From Lysinibacillus fusiformis (GTDB lineage: Bacteria; Bacillota; Bacilli; Bacillales_A; Planococcaceae), in contig NZ_CP041696.1 of NCBI RefSeq assembly GCF_007362955.1, forward strand, positions 4,278,001-4,342,000: 64,000 nucleotides of DNA, given 5' to 3'. Shown here one piece after another: positions 1-8,620 of this stretch (positions are counted from its first letter, which is position 1; each line of letters begins with the position of its first letter). The notes under the pieces were generated by a model. The model saw nothing but the letters and a program-made list of their open reading frames with translations. It was not told the DNA's origin and did not search any database. A program made the translations under genes and the position numbers.

Positions 1-13
1 ATGTGAACATATT

Positions 14-289
14 ATGAAATATCGCTCTTTTTATGAAATGGAATTCGAAGATTCAAATGCTACTCGAAAGTTATCAAACAAACTAACCGTTTATTTGTTG
101 CAAGCATTTGGCGACCAAGACTATGCCATATTTGCAAGCTACGGCACAATAGGTTATTTAAGTTTCTGGGTTAAAGATGGTTTTGCAATTAGCCCAGCTG
201 AAGCAGCGGAGAAATTATTAAAAATAGGGTTAACGAATTGGTCAAAAGAAGTGGAACTTGAAGTTTTTTTAAATAAAGAAACGAATTAA
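14..289 (+). CDS. Hypothetical 91-residue protein
   Basis: An intact small reading frame from ATG to TAA. The product is acidic and soluble-looking, with no signal peptide, membrane segment or motif I recognise. Its middle (FASYGTIGYLSFWVKDGF) looks like a beta-rich fold. It starts 13 bases from the window edge, so its promoter and any upstream partner are out of view, and a longer upstream start cannot be excluded. No function is assigned. Confidence 0.5.
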   Translation: MKYRSFYEMEFEDSNATRKLSNKLTVYLLQAFGDQDYAIFASYGTIGYLSFWVKDGFAISPAEAAEKLLKIGLTNWSKEVELEVFLNKETN

Positions 290-519
290 AACGTTACTAC
301 TCGAAAACAATTGCGGAATATGGTGAAAAAGCCTGCATGGTTTCAAGAAAATGACTATAATTATTATTAAATGACAAGGGGCGATTGTTTAAGTAGAGTG
401 ATTGCTTCTTGTGTTAACGTTGAAGCTTAGTTTAAAAAGAAACATTAAAAAAGATGTTAGTTCAACCGATATTCATCATGTGAAATATATCTAATACACC
501 ATTTTAGGAGGAAGATATA

Positions 520-909
520 ATGGAACATGACTTAAAAGCGTTAATTAATAAGTTTGATCTTGCAATAAAACAAGAAGATTTTGATACATTAATGAATTAC
601 TATACTGATGATGCAATTCTAGTTGTAAAGCCTGGAATGATTGCACGTGGTAAAGAGGAAATCAAAAACGCCTTTATCGCCATTGCTAAATACTTTAATA
701 ACAGTATTGTACCAACACAGGGGGAAATGCTTATTTTAGAAGCGGGAGATACTGCGTTAGTTATTTCTCAAACGTTACTTCATGCAGATAAAGAGGAACT
801 TGAATACGCGATGGACAGAAGGGCTACCTATGTATTTAAGAAAAATTTGCATGGAGAATGGCTTTGTGCAATTGACAACTCATATGGTACAGAACTAATC
901 AATCACTAG
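520..909 (+). CDS. SnoaL/DUF4440-like NTF2-fold protein
   Basis: A 129-residue protein with the layout of the NTF2-like superfamily: an N-terminal helix ([21 protein letters not shown]), the YTDDAILV strand, a [10 protein letters not shown] turn and a C-terminal strand ending [10 protein letters not shown]. Such small cone-shaped domains act as hydratase, isomerase or ligand-binding units, and this one cannot be tied to a substrate. The start is set by a strong AGGAGG seven bases upstream of the ATG. It is monocistronic, with no gene in the next 300 bases. Confidence 0.75.
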   Translation: MEHDLKALINKFDLAIKQEDFDTLMNYYTDDAILVVKPGMIARGKEEIKNAFIAIAKYFNNSIVPTQGEMLILEAGDTALVISQTLLHADKEELEYAMDRRATYVFKKNLHGEWLCAIDNSYGTELINH

Positions 910-1245
910 ACATGAAAGGATTATGGCGTTTGTACTTAAACGATTAGAGGGCGTTGATTCAATAAAGGTTGACGGTTGTCTTGAGGAATTTATTATTTAT
1001 TTTATTTACGGGGCAGGTTAGGTTAGTAGAAGATTAATAGATATACTTTTGACCTTTAAAACAGTAATTTTTTGATGTTTTTTTGAAACAGACACGTTTT
1101 TTCGCTTGGTTTAATGGAAAAGAGCGCAGCTTATTTTTTTTTTGTTTTTATTAATGAAAGAATATAGTATATACTTTTATAGTCCTATACTTGCAGAATT
1201 AAAGTAGGAACTTAATTTATTAGAAAGTTTTATTGGAGGTTTATT
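910..1245. other. Intergenic gap, no gene seen
   Basis: No reading frame with a plausible start or family resemblance was found on either strand. The stretch is very AT-rich with T-runs near 1070 and 1130. AT-rich TATAGTATATA-type sequence around 1165-1190 could supply the promoter of the next small gene. Confidence 0.4.
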
Positions 1246-1509
1246 ATGAATTATAAAATTATTAACAAACAAGTATTTGAACAGGCACAGCTACGTTCGG
1301 TTTCAGACGTGCCATTCACTGAAGAAGAACTTCAAAACGGTATGAAATTAGCTGTCTCTAAGGCGGATGAGACCCTTGTTTTATATTTAGTGGATGTAAA
1401 CGGTCAGAAGAAATTCGAAGTCCGTTGGGATGATTCGTCCGAAATTTTCAACGGTTGGTATTCAGCTTGGGATAATTTCGCTTGGTGCCTAAATATAGTG
1501 AATAATTAA
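1246..1509 (+). CDS. Hypothetical 87-residue protein
   Basis: A small acidic protein rich in aromatic residues at its C-terminus (W-D-D-S-S-E-I-F-N-G-W-Y-S-A-W). A good GGAGG lies eight bases before the ATG. No membrane segment, signal or cysteine motif. I do not recognise the family. The dense tryptophans suggest a compact domain or a binding surface. A hairpin follows 16 bases after the stop (about 1525-1570). Confidence 0.55.
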   Translation: MNYKIINKQVFEQAQLRSVSDVPFTEEELQNGMKLAVSKADETLVLYLVDVNGQKKFEVRWDDSSEIFNGWYSAWDNFAWCLNIVNN

Positions 1510-1668
1510 AAATGATTAATTAAATAATATCAACTAGAAACGAACTTACATTTTGTTTTCAGTTGGTATTATTTGTTGCCACAAATGCTTTTTTCTATCT
1601 TCAATTATTTCTCGGCAGTAGAGAAACCAGAAACAAGCGTTTCACTTTTCTAATTGAACAAATCAAGT

Positions 1669-1700
1669 GCGTTGATCTAAAAGGATTAACGCTTTTTTTG
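1669..1700 (+). terminator. Rho-independent terminator-like hairpin
   Basis: GCGTTGATC and GATTAACGC (one G-T pair) flank a six-base loop and are followed by seven T residues. It lies 160 bases after the 1246-1509 gene. A second hairpin at about 1525-1570 is closer to that stop codon. Confidence 0.55.
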
Positions 1701-1767
1701 TTGCGTTTCTTGTACTATCGAAACAGATGTATGTTTAGGAACTTTTTTCTATTCCATTCGTATAAGA

Positions 1768-1840
1768 GTAAACCATTGAATGGCAAGGCATTGATCATGC
1801 GTAAACCATTGAATGGCAAGGCATTGATCATGCGTAAACC
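1768..1840. repeat. Perfect 33-bp tandem duplication
   Basis: Two identical 33-bp units (1768-1800 and 1801-1833) are followed by the first seven bases of a third. The core is AACCATTGAATGGCAAGG. The AACCATT/AATGG part is itself an inverted repeat, so each unit can form a small hairpin. No gene crosses it convincingly. Confidence 0.9.
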
Positions 1841-2025
1841 GATATTTTTAGCTTTTAAGAAAAACGGTGCGAGAGGCTGTGCCAATCCAGTTCAATGAAG
1901 GATTTCTCGAAAGAAACAATTTAATATGGGAAGTAGCAGTTACTAGGAGTTGTAGTCGAATCTGTTACTGAACTTTCAAGTTTCAAATTACAGGCAGTTT
2001 AAATAAAGTAGAGAGGGTGATCAAT

Positions 2026-2219
2026 TTGGAAACGTTTATCGCACTAGGCTTTTTTCTAAATCCTATTTTTCAATTGTCTTTTGCGTTAATTTAGTTAGTA
2101 TCTTACGGAAATTATCTAATGATAGTGGTGCGAAAATTAATAGAAATGCAACATGGTTAACAATTTCGTTCACTTATATAGTTGTAATTCTAACTTGGAT
2201 GTGGAGTTTAGCAAATTAA
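2026..2219 (+). pseudogene. Frameshifted small membrane-protein gene
   Basis: A TTG start behind GAGAGGGTGAT opens a hydrophobic peptide (ETFIALGFFLNPIFQLSF). It stops at 2091-2093 in this frame but continues in another frame as VSILRKLSNDSGAKI and a second hydrophobic segment ending WMWSLAN. Joined by one frameshift near 2075-2095 this gives a two-helix protein of about 64 residues. The reading is inferred from composition, as no family was recognised. Confidence 0.45.
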
Positions 2220-2460
2220 TTGTTGGTGGCTTATTTGAAACATTCATCTGTTGAAATACTAAAAGTGGAATAGAACTGATTCTGCGTAGTTGTAGAGGCA
2301 GTTCTGCTTTTTACCAAAGACTATAATTGTATCCTTTTGGGGAAACAGATGCAGTATGCTTTACGGGCCATTTTTTTAAATCGGCTGTCTATGTTTCTTG
2401 TATTGCACGTAAACTTAAGTAGAGGAATCAGTGGCAAGGAATATTTGTGCTTGTTGTCAA

Positions 2461-2637
2461 ATGGATATCGCATTTGTTTTAGCATTTATGGGCTTTATTT
2501 CGCGCTAAAGTAAGCTGAAAGGTTGCTCAAGCTGGCAATTAGTGCTGTTTGCGTGTATTGTCGTAGTCATTTCCAAGAAATTGATGCTGCGTGTACACTC
2601 GATCATAGGGCAATTGGTGCATAATTTGCATGAATAA
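2461..2637 (+). pseudogene. Small membrane protein interrupted by an in-frame TAA
   Basis: An ATG-initiated frame encodes a hydrophobic start (MDIAFVLAFMGFISR), meets TAA at 2506-2508, and then continues in the same frame with a second hydrophobic segment (W-Q-L-V-L-F-A-C-I-V-V-V-I) to TAA at 2635-2637. Apart from the one stop it would be a 58-residue two-helix protein. No clear ribosome binding site is visible, so this could be a chance frame. Confidence 0.25.
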
Positions 2638-2730
2638 TTTTAATGAGGCTGATTTATAGTGAGAACTCTGTAAGACAATTTGATGAGGAATTTACCTTGG
2701 TATTCGGGTTAGGTGTAAGTATATTGCGGA

Positions 2731-3108
2731 ATTGAGGTAGAGCTTTCAGGATATATTCGAAGAAAGAAAGTGAAGCGCAGGGAAGACACCTATGATTTTG
2801 ATGCATCGTTATTACAGCATAATTTTATGATTGATTTTACAAATATCTTGTGTATCTTATTATTATTTCTCGGGAAATATTGAGTGGATAATTGCTGTAG
2901 TAGCGGTAGTATTTGTGCTTTTAAAGAATTTTTGAGCTTAGGCACTCCGTATTGCTCAATATTAAGAATGATGATGTTTTTATGTGTTGTCTTAATATTC
3001 TTACTTTTTCGGTTTCTCGTTGTAAGACTTACTTGGTCGCATATTTTGCTTATCGGCATTAGCCTTTTATTGATGTTCGAAGCATTTAGTTTGAATTTGG
3101 AGAAATGA
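2731..3108 (+). pseudogene. Decayed multi-helix membrane protein
   Basis: Fragments in two frames line up into one likely ancestral protein. The first is a basic stretch (YIRRKKVKRRED) followed by an ILCILLLFLG segment up to TGA at 2881. The second is IIAVVAVVFVLLKNF in the next frame. The third returns to the first frame as MMMFLCVVLIFLLFRFLVV and ILLIGISLLLMFEAF. At least two frameshifts are needed. The family is not recognised. Confidence 0.35.
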
Positions 3109-3163
3109 ACGGTTTCAGAGTGTGTGCGAGCGTTATAATAGTAACAAAGGGAGGGAAAACTGA

Positions 3164-3901
3164 ATGTATTTAAAATCATGTAAGGTGCTAAAGGAAGACA
3201 TGAATGATAAACAATATGAATATCCGTTTAATATACCGAGTTTGCAGGATTTACAAGAGCTAGAGTTTCCGACGAATGTGACGTTCTTTGTTGGGGAAAA
3301 TGGCTCTGGAAAATCGACGTTACTGGAAGCTATAGCGGACCGTTGTGATTTTAATACAGCAGGCGGCGGACGACAAAATTTGTATGATGTACATAAGGCA
3401 GAATCTGCACTTGGGGATTACATTCGTTTATCTTGGTGGCCAAAAGTGTCAAACGGTTTTTTCTTAAGAGCAGAGACGTTTTATCAATTTGCAAGTCATA
3501 TTGACTTGTTAGAAGAACATCCAAATAAAAAATATGCTGCATACGGCGGCAAGTCTTTACACCATCAGTCCCACGGCGAATCGTTTTTGTCATTGTTTAT
3601 GAACCGTTTCAAAGATAAGTCGATTTATTTACTTGATGAACCGGAAGCTGCATTATCACCAACACGACAGTTAAGTCTACTTAAAATAATGAAGGATTTA
3701 GAGCATGAGGCACAGTTTATCATTGCCACACATTCACCGATTTTATTAGGCTATCCAAATGCGACAATTTATAGTTTTGACGAGGGGGGAATTGAGTCGA
3801 TTCGATATGAAGACACCATTCATTATGTCGTAACGAAACGGTTTTTAAATGCCCCAGAAACAATATTTGCTGAGTTATTTGATGAGGAGAGAGAATCATG
3901 A
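3164..3901 (+). CDS. AAA/ABC-type ATPase (single-domain, COG3910-like)
   Basis: A 245-residue P-loop ATPase of the ABC/SMC class without a transporter partner. Walker A is GENGSGKST (residues 44-52). A degenerate signature lies at HGESFLSLF, Walker B is IYLLDEPEAALSP, and the switch histidine is in ATHSPILL. Predicted cytosolic. The gene shares an ATGA overlap with the following Eis-like acetyltransferase, so the two are translationally coupled, which hints at a shared task. No substrate can be inferred. The ATG at 3164 follows a GGGAGGG. Confidence 0.85.
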   Translation: MYLKSCKVLKEDMNDKQYEYPFNIPSLQDLQELEFPTNVTFFVGENGSGKSTLLEAIADRCDFNTAGGGRQNLYDVHKAESALGDYIRLSWWPKVSNGFFLRAETFYQFASHIDLLEEHPNKKYAAYGGKSLHHQSHGESFLSLFMNRFKDKSIYLLDEPEAALSPTRQLSLLKIMKDLEHEAQFIIATHSPILLGYPNATIYSFDEGGIESIRYEDTIHYVVTKRFLNAPETIFAELFDEERES

Positions 3902-5121
3902 ATCAACGTAAAGGCTTAGTCATGAGAGAAATTCGTGTAGATGAAATGGCACAGTCGATTGATTTACTTAATTATGTGTTTCAAATGTCAATGTCTATTA
4001 ATAAGGATCGTCGTTTTGTGAATGCGAAAAGTAAACAGTTTGATGAAGGGCATGCAATTGGTTGGTTTGATGGCACCCAGCTAGTGTCACAAATATTAAA
4101 TCTACCATTTCAAGTAAATGTTCATGGCAAGCTTTATGAAATGGGTGGTATTACGGCAGTTGGAACGTATCCAGAGTATTCAGGGCACGGTTTAATGGAA
4201 AGTCTCATTATGGAGTGCCTACAACAAATGCGTAATGAACAACGATACGTATCCTATTTATTTCCATATTCTATTCCGTACTATCGTAAAAAGGGCTGGG
4301 AAATTATGAGTGATATTGTGGAATTTCAAGTGAAGGATACACAGCTACCACATTATCCAGGGTTAAATGGTAAAATTCGTCGTGTCGATCCAAAAAATGA
4401 GGATGTCGTAACGATTTATGCCCGCTATGCGAAAAAAACACATGGTGTTATGGTACGTAATAGTATTGCTTGGAATGAAAAATTCCAAGAGGATTTCTGG
4501 GAGGAAAAGTTCATTGATAGTGATGTGAAACTACAGGCTGCCGTCTATTACGATGAAGACGATGATCCCCAAGGATATTTGTTTTACCGCATCATGGAAG
4601 AAAATTATTATATTGACGAAATCGTATATTTGCAGGAAGAGGCTCGTAAAGGTTTATGGAATTTTGTCTCTGCTCACAGCTCGATGGTTTACAATGTGTA
4701 CGGCAAAACGACGGGGAATGAAGCAGTAGCTTTTTTACTAGAGGATAGCGAGATTATTCAAAAAGTATCACCTTACTTTATGGCACGTATAGTGGATGTA
4801 AAGGAGTTTTTACTACGATATCCATTTATAGGTAATGAATTTCAGCTTCGCTTAGCCGTAAGTGATCGCATTGTGGCTTGGAATAATGGAACGTTTATTG
4901 TAACGGTAAAGGATGGCGAAGTATCGGTTGAAAAGTTGAGTGAGCTATTGTCCGAAAATGCGATTCAACTAACGGTACAAACCCTTGCAACGATGCTGCT
5001 AGGTTATAAACGACCTTACTATTTGGAAAAAATCGAACGTTTACACGGCAATGCGGTTGAAATAGCGTTGCTCGAAGCTGTGCTACCTGTAGGGATTCCA
5101 ACGTTTATCGATTATTTTTAA
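3898..5121 (+). CDS. Eis-like GNAT N-acetyltransferase
   Basis: At 407 residues it matches the length and domain order of the Eis family. It has an N-terminal GNAT domain (MGGITAVGTYPEYSGHG is the acetyl-CoA-binding region, then YLFPYSIPYYRKKGWE), a second GNAT-like half, and a C-terminal SCP2-like domain (RLAVSDRIVAWNNGTF). Family members acetylate amines such as aminoglycosides or protein lysines, and the substrate here is unknown. It overlaps the upstream ATPase by four bases. An internal ATG at 3922 (MREIRVDEM) also has AAAGG upstream and is an alternative start. Confidence 0.88.
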   Translation: MNQRKGLVMREIRVDEMAQSIDLLNYVFQMSMSINKDRRFVNAKSKQFDEGHAIGWFDGTQLVSQILNLPFQVNVHGKLYEMGGITAVGTYPEYSGHGLMESLIMECLQQMRNEQRYVSYLFPYSIPYYRKKGWEIMSDIVEFQVKDTQLPHYPGLNGKIRRVDPKNEDVVTIYARYAKKTHGVMVRNSIAWNEKFQEDFWEEKFIDSDVKLQAAVYYDEDDDPQGYLFYRIMEENYYIDEIVYLQEEARKGLWNFVSAHSSMVYNVYGKTTGNEAVAFLLEDSEIIQKVSPYFMARIVDVKEFLLRYPFIGNEFQLRLAVSDRIVAWNNGTFIVTVKDGEVSVEKLSELLSENAIQLTVQTLATMLLGYKRPYYLEKIERLHGNAVEIALLEAVLPVGIPTFIDYF

Positions 5122-5138
5122 TAGGTGGCACATTATAG

Positions 5139-5179
5139 AAGGAATTTGCACGAGAATGTTCATGTGTAGATTCCTTTTT
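5139..5179 (+). terminator. Terminator after the Eis-like gene
   Basis: Imperfect arms GGAATTTGCAC and GTGTAGATTCC are followed by TTTTT, starting 18 bases after the stop codon of the acetyltransferase gene. Confidence 0.6.
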
Positions 5180-5341
5180 ATGTGCTATAAAATATGTGTG
5201 TCTCTGCTAGTAATTAGACCACAATTAATGAATTACGGATAGCACAATGTCATGGGGAAAGCTTTTCATTATTTATAATCAAATGGTTCGTGGTGAGAAA
5301 GTATCTGTTAACATAAATCCTTTTTTACAAGTAAATTATCG

Positions 5342-5380
5342 CCTCATTTTCGTCATGCTTTACATTCGAAGAAAATGAGG
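5342..5380 (-). terminator. Hairpin 3' of the MocR regulator gene
   Basis: Perfect 10-bp arms CCTCATTTTC and GAAAATGAGG flank a 19-base loop, 40 bases beyond the stop of the minus-strand regulator gene. No strong T-run follows, so the terminator assignment is tentative. Confidence 0.4.
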
Positions 5381-5420
5381 GAATACCAAATACCTCCATT
5401 TAGATGATTAATCGTTATAT

Positions 5421-6797
5421 TTAATACCAAGCATTTTTTAAAAGCTGTGCGCCATGTTGAATTTCATCCATCTTTAAATTGCTAAAACCTAATTGTATGA
5501 TCGGTTCATGACTTGGCTGTTGTAGAAAGTATGGGCTTGTCGGATATACTTTTACGCCATATTCCAGGGCAGACTGAACAAGTTGCTGTTCTGTAAGATG
5601 TGTATGTAACTTAATCAATACATAAAGTCCGGAATGCTCTCCTATTATCGTGATATGGTCACCGAAGTTCTTTTTTAATGCTTCTATCAAATAGCTCATT
5701 TTATGTTTATAAATGATGCGCATTCTTTTAATATGACGTGTCCATTCCCCCTTTTCCATAAATGTCGCCATCGTTAACTGATGAAGGGACGAAGCATTCT
5801 GTTCAAAATGAGCGAAATGCGTCTTATAACGGGCAATAAGTGATTGCGGTAGTACCATATAGCTTACTCGAATGCCTGGTAAAAAAGACTTTGAAAATGT
5901 CCCGACATAGATCACACGCGATTTTTCAATAGAAGCGAGAGCAGGAAACGGTTGCTGTGCATAACGAAATTCACTGTCGTAATCATCCTCAATAATATAG
6001 CCATCTACTTTCTTTGCCCAACGGATTAAGGACTGTCGTTGTTGAATCGACATCGATACACCATAAGGAAAATGATGGGAGGGTGTGACATACATTAAAC
6101 GAGGTTGTAGGTGATCTAATTGTTGAAGTTGCGTCCCAGTTTCGTGAACAGCTAATGGCACCATCGTGAAATCGTGAAGTTTAAATGCTTCACGTGCACC
6201 GATGTAACCTGGATTCTCCACAATAATGCTGTCAAAATCTTGTTTTAGTAGAAAACCAAGATAAATGAGTAATTGCTGTGTACTACTACCGATAATAATA
6301 TCTTCCTCATTGATTTTTACCCCACGTGCTTGCAGTAAGTAATGAACGAGCTGCTCTTTTAAACGAGGTTCCCCAAAAGGATCTCCATAAACAAAACTTT
6401 CGGTCAGTTGTAATATTTGATTGGCAATCTGTCGCCAAGCTTTCAAGGGAAAATATTGTTGATCGACAGCGCCCGTTCGAAAATCTACGACGACCGCTTG
6501 CTGCACTTTTTTTCCTGTTTGATAGGGCATCGATTCTTCCTGTAAAAAGACCTGCTCAAAGGCATTTACAAAATAGCCTTTCCGTCCTTCACCACGGATA
6601 TAGCCCTCAGCAACTAGCTGTTCATAGGCAGTTAATGTGGTATTTCGACTGACTTGTAGGGTCTCTGCTAGTCTGCGAATAGAGGGGAGCGAATCGTTGG
6701 ATTTTAAGTTACCTTGCTCGATTAACGTCTTGATTTGCTGATAAATTTGTTTATATTTTGCTTCTTCATTTGTAAATGGAAAGATATAATCGTTCAT
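5421..6797 (-). CDS. MocR/PdxR-type GntR-aminotransferase regulator
   Basis: A 458-residue fusion. The N-terminal winged helix of the GntR type (KQIYQQIKTLIEQG, LPSIRRLAETLQVSRNT, AYEQLVAEGYI) is followed by a class I aminotransferase-like domain with EDDYDSEFRY and the PLP lysine region GTFSKSFLPGIR. Such proteins sense PLP or an amino-group ligand and often regulate a divergent gene. I chose the ATG at 6797 because AAAGGGGTG precedes it. A longer frame to 6875 lacks a good site. It faces a GNAT gene 105 bases away, its likely target. Confidence 0.9.
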   Translation of the reverse strand: MNDYIFPFTNEEAKYKQIYQQIKTLIEQGNLKSNDSLPSIRRLAETLQVSRNTTLTAYEQLVAEGYIRGEGRKGYFVNAFEQVFLQEESMPYQTGKKVQQAVVVDFRTGAVDQQYFPLKAWRQIANQILQLTESFVYGDPFGEPRLKEQLVHYLLQARGVKINEEDIIIGSSTQQLLIYLGFLLKQDFDSIIVENPGYIGAREAFKLHDFTMVPLAVHETGTQLQQLDHLQPRLMYVTPSHHFPYGVSMSIQQRQSLIRWAKKVDGYIIEDDYDSEFRYAQQPFPALASIEKSRVIYVGTFSKSFLPGIRVSYMVLPQSLIARYKTHFAHFEQNASSLHQLTMATFMEKGEWTRHIKRMRIIYKHKMSYLIEALKKNFGDHITIIGEHSGLYVLIKLHTHLTEQQLVQSALEYGVKVYPTSPYFLQQPSHEPIIQLGFSNLKMDEIQHGAQLLKNAWY

Positions 6798-6902
6798 TAA
6801 AACACCCCTTTGACATGTTAAGAAGTTTGAAATTGTTACTTTATATATGTCAGATTCTTTTTTATTATAGTACATGAATAACAGATGAAAGGGAATGAGT
6901 AA

Positions 6903-7352
6903 ATGATGATGAAAATTTGTCTCTTAACACCAGAAACAATTACAGATGCTGTACCTTTATTTAGTGCATATCGAGTGTTTTATGGACAGCAAGCAAATGA
7001 CGATGAGGCCGAGCAATTTTTAACAGAGCGCTTTACTAAAAAAGAATCTATCTTATTTTTAGCCTATTTGGATGAGCAAGCTGTCGGCTTTGTACAGCTA
7101 TATCCTACATTTTCATCCGTTGCAATGGAAAAAGCTTTTATTTTAAACGATTTATATGTGGCGGAATATGCAAGAAAGCTAGGTGTTGCACAGCGTTTAA
7201 TTGAGCGGTGTTATGCTTATTGTGAACAACATGATGCGCGTTATATTTCTTTAGAAACAGCTGTGAGCAACTTACGGGCACAAAAATTATATGAAAAAAT
7301 CGGTATGAGAATAGATAACGAAGTGCTTCATTACATCAAGTACTGGACATGA
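6903..7352 (+). CDS. GNAT family N-acetyltransferase
   Basis: A 149-residue single-domain acetyltransferase. It shows the typical L-N-D-L-Y-V strand followed by an acetyl-CoA loop of the form AEYARKLGVAQRLI (RxxGxG-like) and the C-terminal LETAVSNLRAQKLYEKIGM helix-strand. The ATG triplet series follows AAAGGGAATG. It is divergent from the MocR regulator and 24 bases upstream of a second GNAT gene, so the two acetyltransferases probably form an operon controlled by MocR. The substrate is unknown. Confidence 0.88.
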   Translation: MMMKICLLTPETITDAVPLFSAYRVFYGQQANDDEAEQFLTERFTKKESILFLAYLDEQAVGFVQLYPTFSSVAMEKAFILNDLYVAEYARKLGVAQRLIERCYAYCEQHDARYISLETAVSNLRAQKLYEKIGMRIDNEVLHYIKYWT

Positions 7353-7376
7353 TAGTGATGCGAAAAGGTGGTGATG

Positions 7377-7820
7377 ATGATGACAGAAAAGATTCAGGAG
7401 TTAACAACTTACGAGGAATTGGTTGAAGCGTTTCCAATTGTCCATCAACTACGAACAGAATTAACGCTAGAGAGGTATCTGATATTAATTGCGGATATGA
7501 GGAAAGATGGTTATACCTTATATGCCTTCTTTAAGAACGAGCAAATTGTTGCAGTAGCAGGTATAAGTTGGCGTGTGAATTTTTATAGTGAACGTCATAT
7601 TTTTGTCTATGATTTAGTAACCGATGAGACGTATCGTTCCTGCGGCTATGGTGAAAAATTATTACAAGCTATTCATCAGTTGGGGAAAGAAAATGGGGCT
7701 CATTATATTTCCTTAGAATCTGGCATCCAAAGAAGTGATGCCCATCGCTTTTATGAAGAAAGACTAGGTTATGAAAAATGGTGCTATTCTTTTCGGAAAT
7801 CATTGCTAAAAGATCAGTAA
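7377..7820 (+). CDS. GNAT family N-acetyltransferase
   Basis: About 147 residues. The acetyl-CoA site is in V-T-D-E-T-Y-R-S-C-G-Y-G-E-K-L-L, and the C-terminal part reads SLESGIQRSDAHRFYEERLGYE, as in antibiotic-type and regulatory GNATs. The start lies within a GTG-GTG-ATG-ATG-ATG run behind AAAAGG. The second ATG (7377) has the best spacing, but neighbours one codon either way are possible. Second gene of the putative two-acetyltransferase operon. Confidence 0.86.
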   Translation: MMTEKIQELTTYEELVEAFPIVHQLRTELTLERYLILIADMRKDGYTLYAFFKNEQIVAVAGISWRVNFYSERHIFVYDLVTDETYRSCGYGEKLLQAIHQLGKENGAHYISLESGIQRSDAHRFYEERLGYEKWCYSFRKSLLKDQ

Positions 7821-7934
7821 CGGCGTATGCTATAGAGCTGCTTTTCTCGCTCATTTCAAATTTTGCATTCATAGACATACCGATAGAAAAATCTCACACA
7901 CTAAGGGAAACGAAAAGGAGGTTTGAATTCATCA

Positions 7935-8324
7935 GTGAAAAGATTGTTTCTCTTAAGTATTTTTATGTTGAGTTTTTCATCGATCACTTATGCAAATAAT
8001 GTCATTCAGGAGCATGCAAATGGACAGGAAGGACAGCTCGTATATCATATTAAATATAATTATGATGCCATTTACAAGTTGCTAGGCATTGATCAGAAAA
8101 TCTATGAACAATATTGGGAAAATGGACTTTCAATTGCTGAAATGGCAGAGAAGCAGGGCATAGTAAGACACGATTTAGAAGCGCATTTCGTTGCATTCCA
8201 TTATCAAGAAATGCAAAAGTGGCGAGAGAAGGGCGCTATGAACGAACACCACTATTTTGATATGGTGTATAGATTAAAAGAAGAAATTACCGAATTTATT
8301 GATCGAAATCCGAATCGAACATGA
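7935..8324 (+). CDS. Exported hypothetical protein with signal peptide
   Basis: The GTG at 7935 gives a textbook signal peptide (basic KR, hydrophobic LFLLSIFMLSFSSITYA, likely cleavage after YA-N). It is about 13 bases from AAAAGGAGG, whereas the TTG at 7923 is too close to that site. The mature part, about 110 residues, is helical and charged, with an I-A-E-M-A-E-K-Q-G-I segment resembling a helix-turn-helix-like repeat found in spore or envelope proteins. The family was not identified. A terminator follows the stop. Confidence 0.75.
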   Translation: MKRLFLLSIFMLSFSSITYANNVIQEHANGQEGQLVYHIKYNYDAIYKLLGIDQKIYEQYWENGLSIAEMAEKQGIVRHDLEAHFVAFHYQEMQKWREKGAMNEHHYFDMVYRLKEEITEFIDRNPNRT

Positions 8325-8332
8325 AAATTGTA

Positions 8333-8363
8333 AGCGGCTAGATGATAACTAGTCGCTTTTTTG
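8333..8363 (+). terminator. Rho-independent terminator
   Basis: GCGGCTAG and CTAGTCGC (one G-T pair) enclose a short loop and are followed by TTTTTT, a few bases after the exported-protein gene. Confidence 0.8.
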
Positions 8364-8414
8364 ATGTTAAAAAATAATTGTAAAACATATAATAATTAAT
8401 GAATAATAATATAT

Positions 8415-8435
8415 TTTTAATGATAATCATTAAAA
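8415..8435. promoter_or_regulatory. Fur/PerR-like palindrome
   Basis: Perfect 10-bp arms TTTTAATGAT and ATCATTAAAA lie around a single A. The central TAATGATAATCATTA matches the middle of the classical Fur box. It lies 185 bases before the CPBP protease gene and 70 bases after the previous terminator. Fur, PerR and Zur boxes share this layout, so the regulator is a guess. Confidence 0.5.
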
Positions 8436-8515
8436 ATTTCTTGCTTTTAAGGCTGGTGTTTAATATGCTAATTGTAACTTGTAATGCCAAATTAATGAGG
8501 GGTGGTATTCAACCA

Positions 8516-8578
8516 GCGATATAGAGAGTGCAATCGGCGATATTCACGATTCTAGCGGCGATACAGCCAGTAATAGAA
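8516..8578. repeat. 21-bp-period array, GCGATA core, 3 units
   Basis: GCGATA begins at exactly 8516, 8537 and 8558. The 15 bases between cores are unrelated in sequence. It lies between the Fur-like palindrome and the start of the CPBP protease gene. It resembles the GATAAA array at 63028, and the period is shared with the arrays at 40610 and 47521. Confidence 0.8.
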
Positions 8579-8620
8579 CAGAAGTTGTAGGGCAAATTTC
8601 TACGTAGGGGGAATTCGAAA

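Noticed and set aside
1563..1898. A 111-codon plus-strand frame containing the 33-bp repeat as an 11-residue repeat
   Set aside because: It runs across an intrinsic terminator, has no ribosome site and no family resemblance. The repeat is better read as non-coding.
2790..3179. Minus-strand 129-codon frame
   Set aside because: Composition is that of an antisense shadow of the decayed membrane gene, with no start signal.
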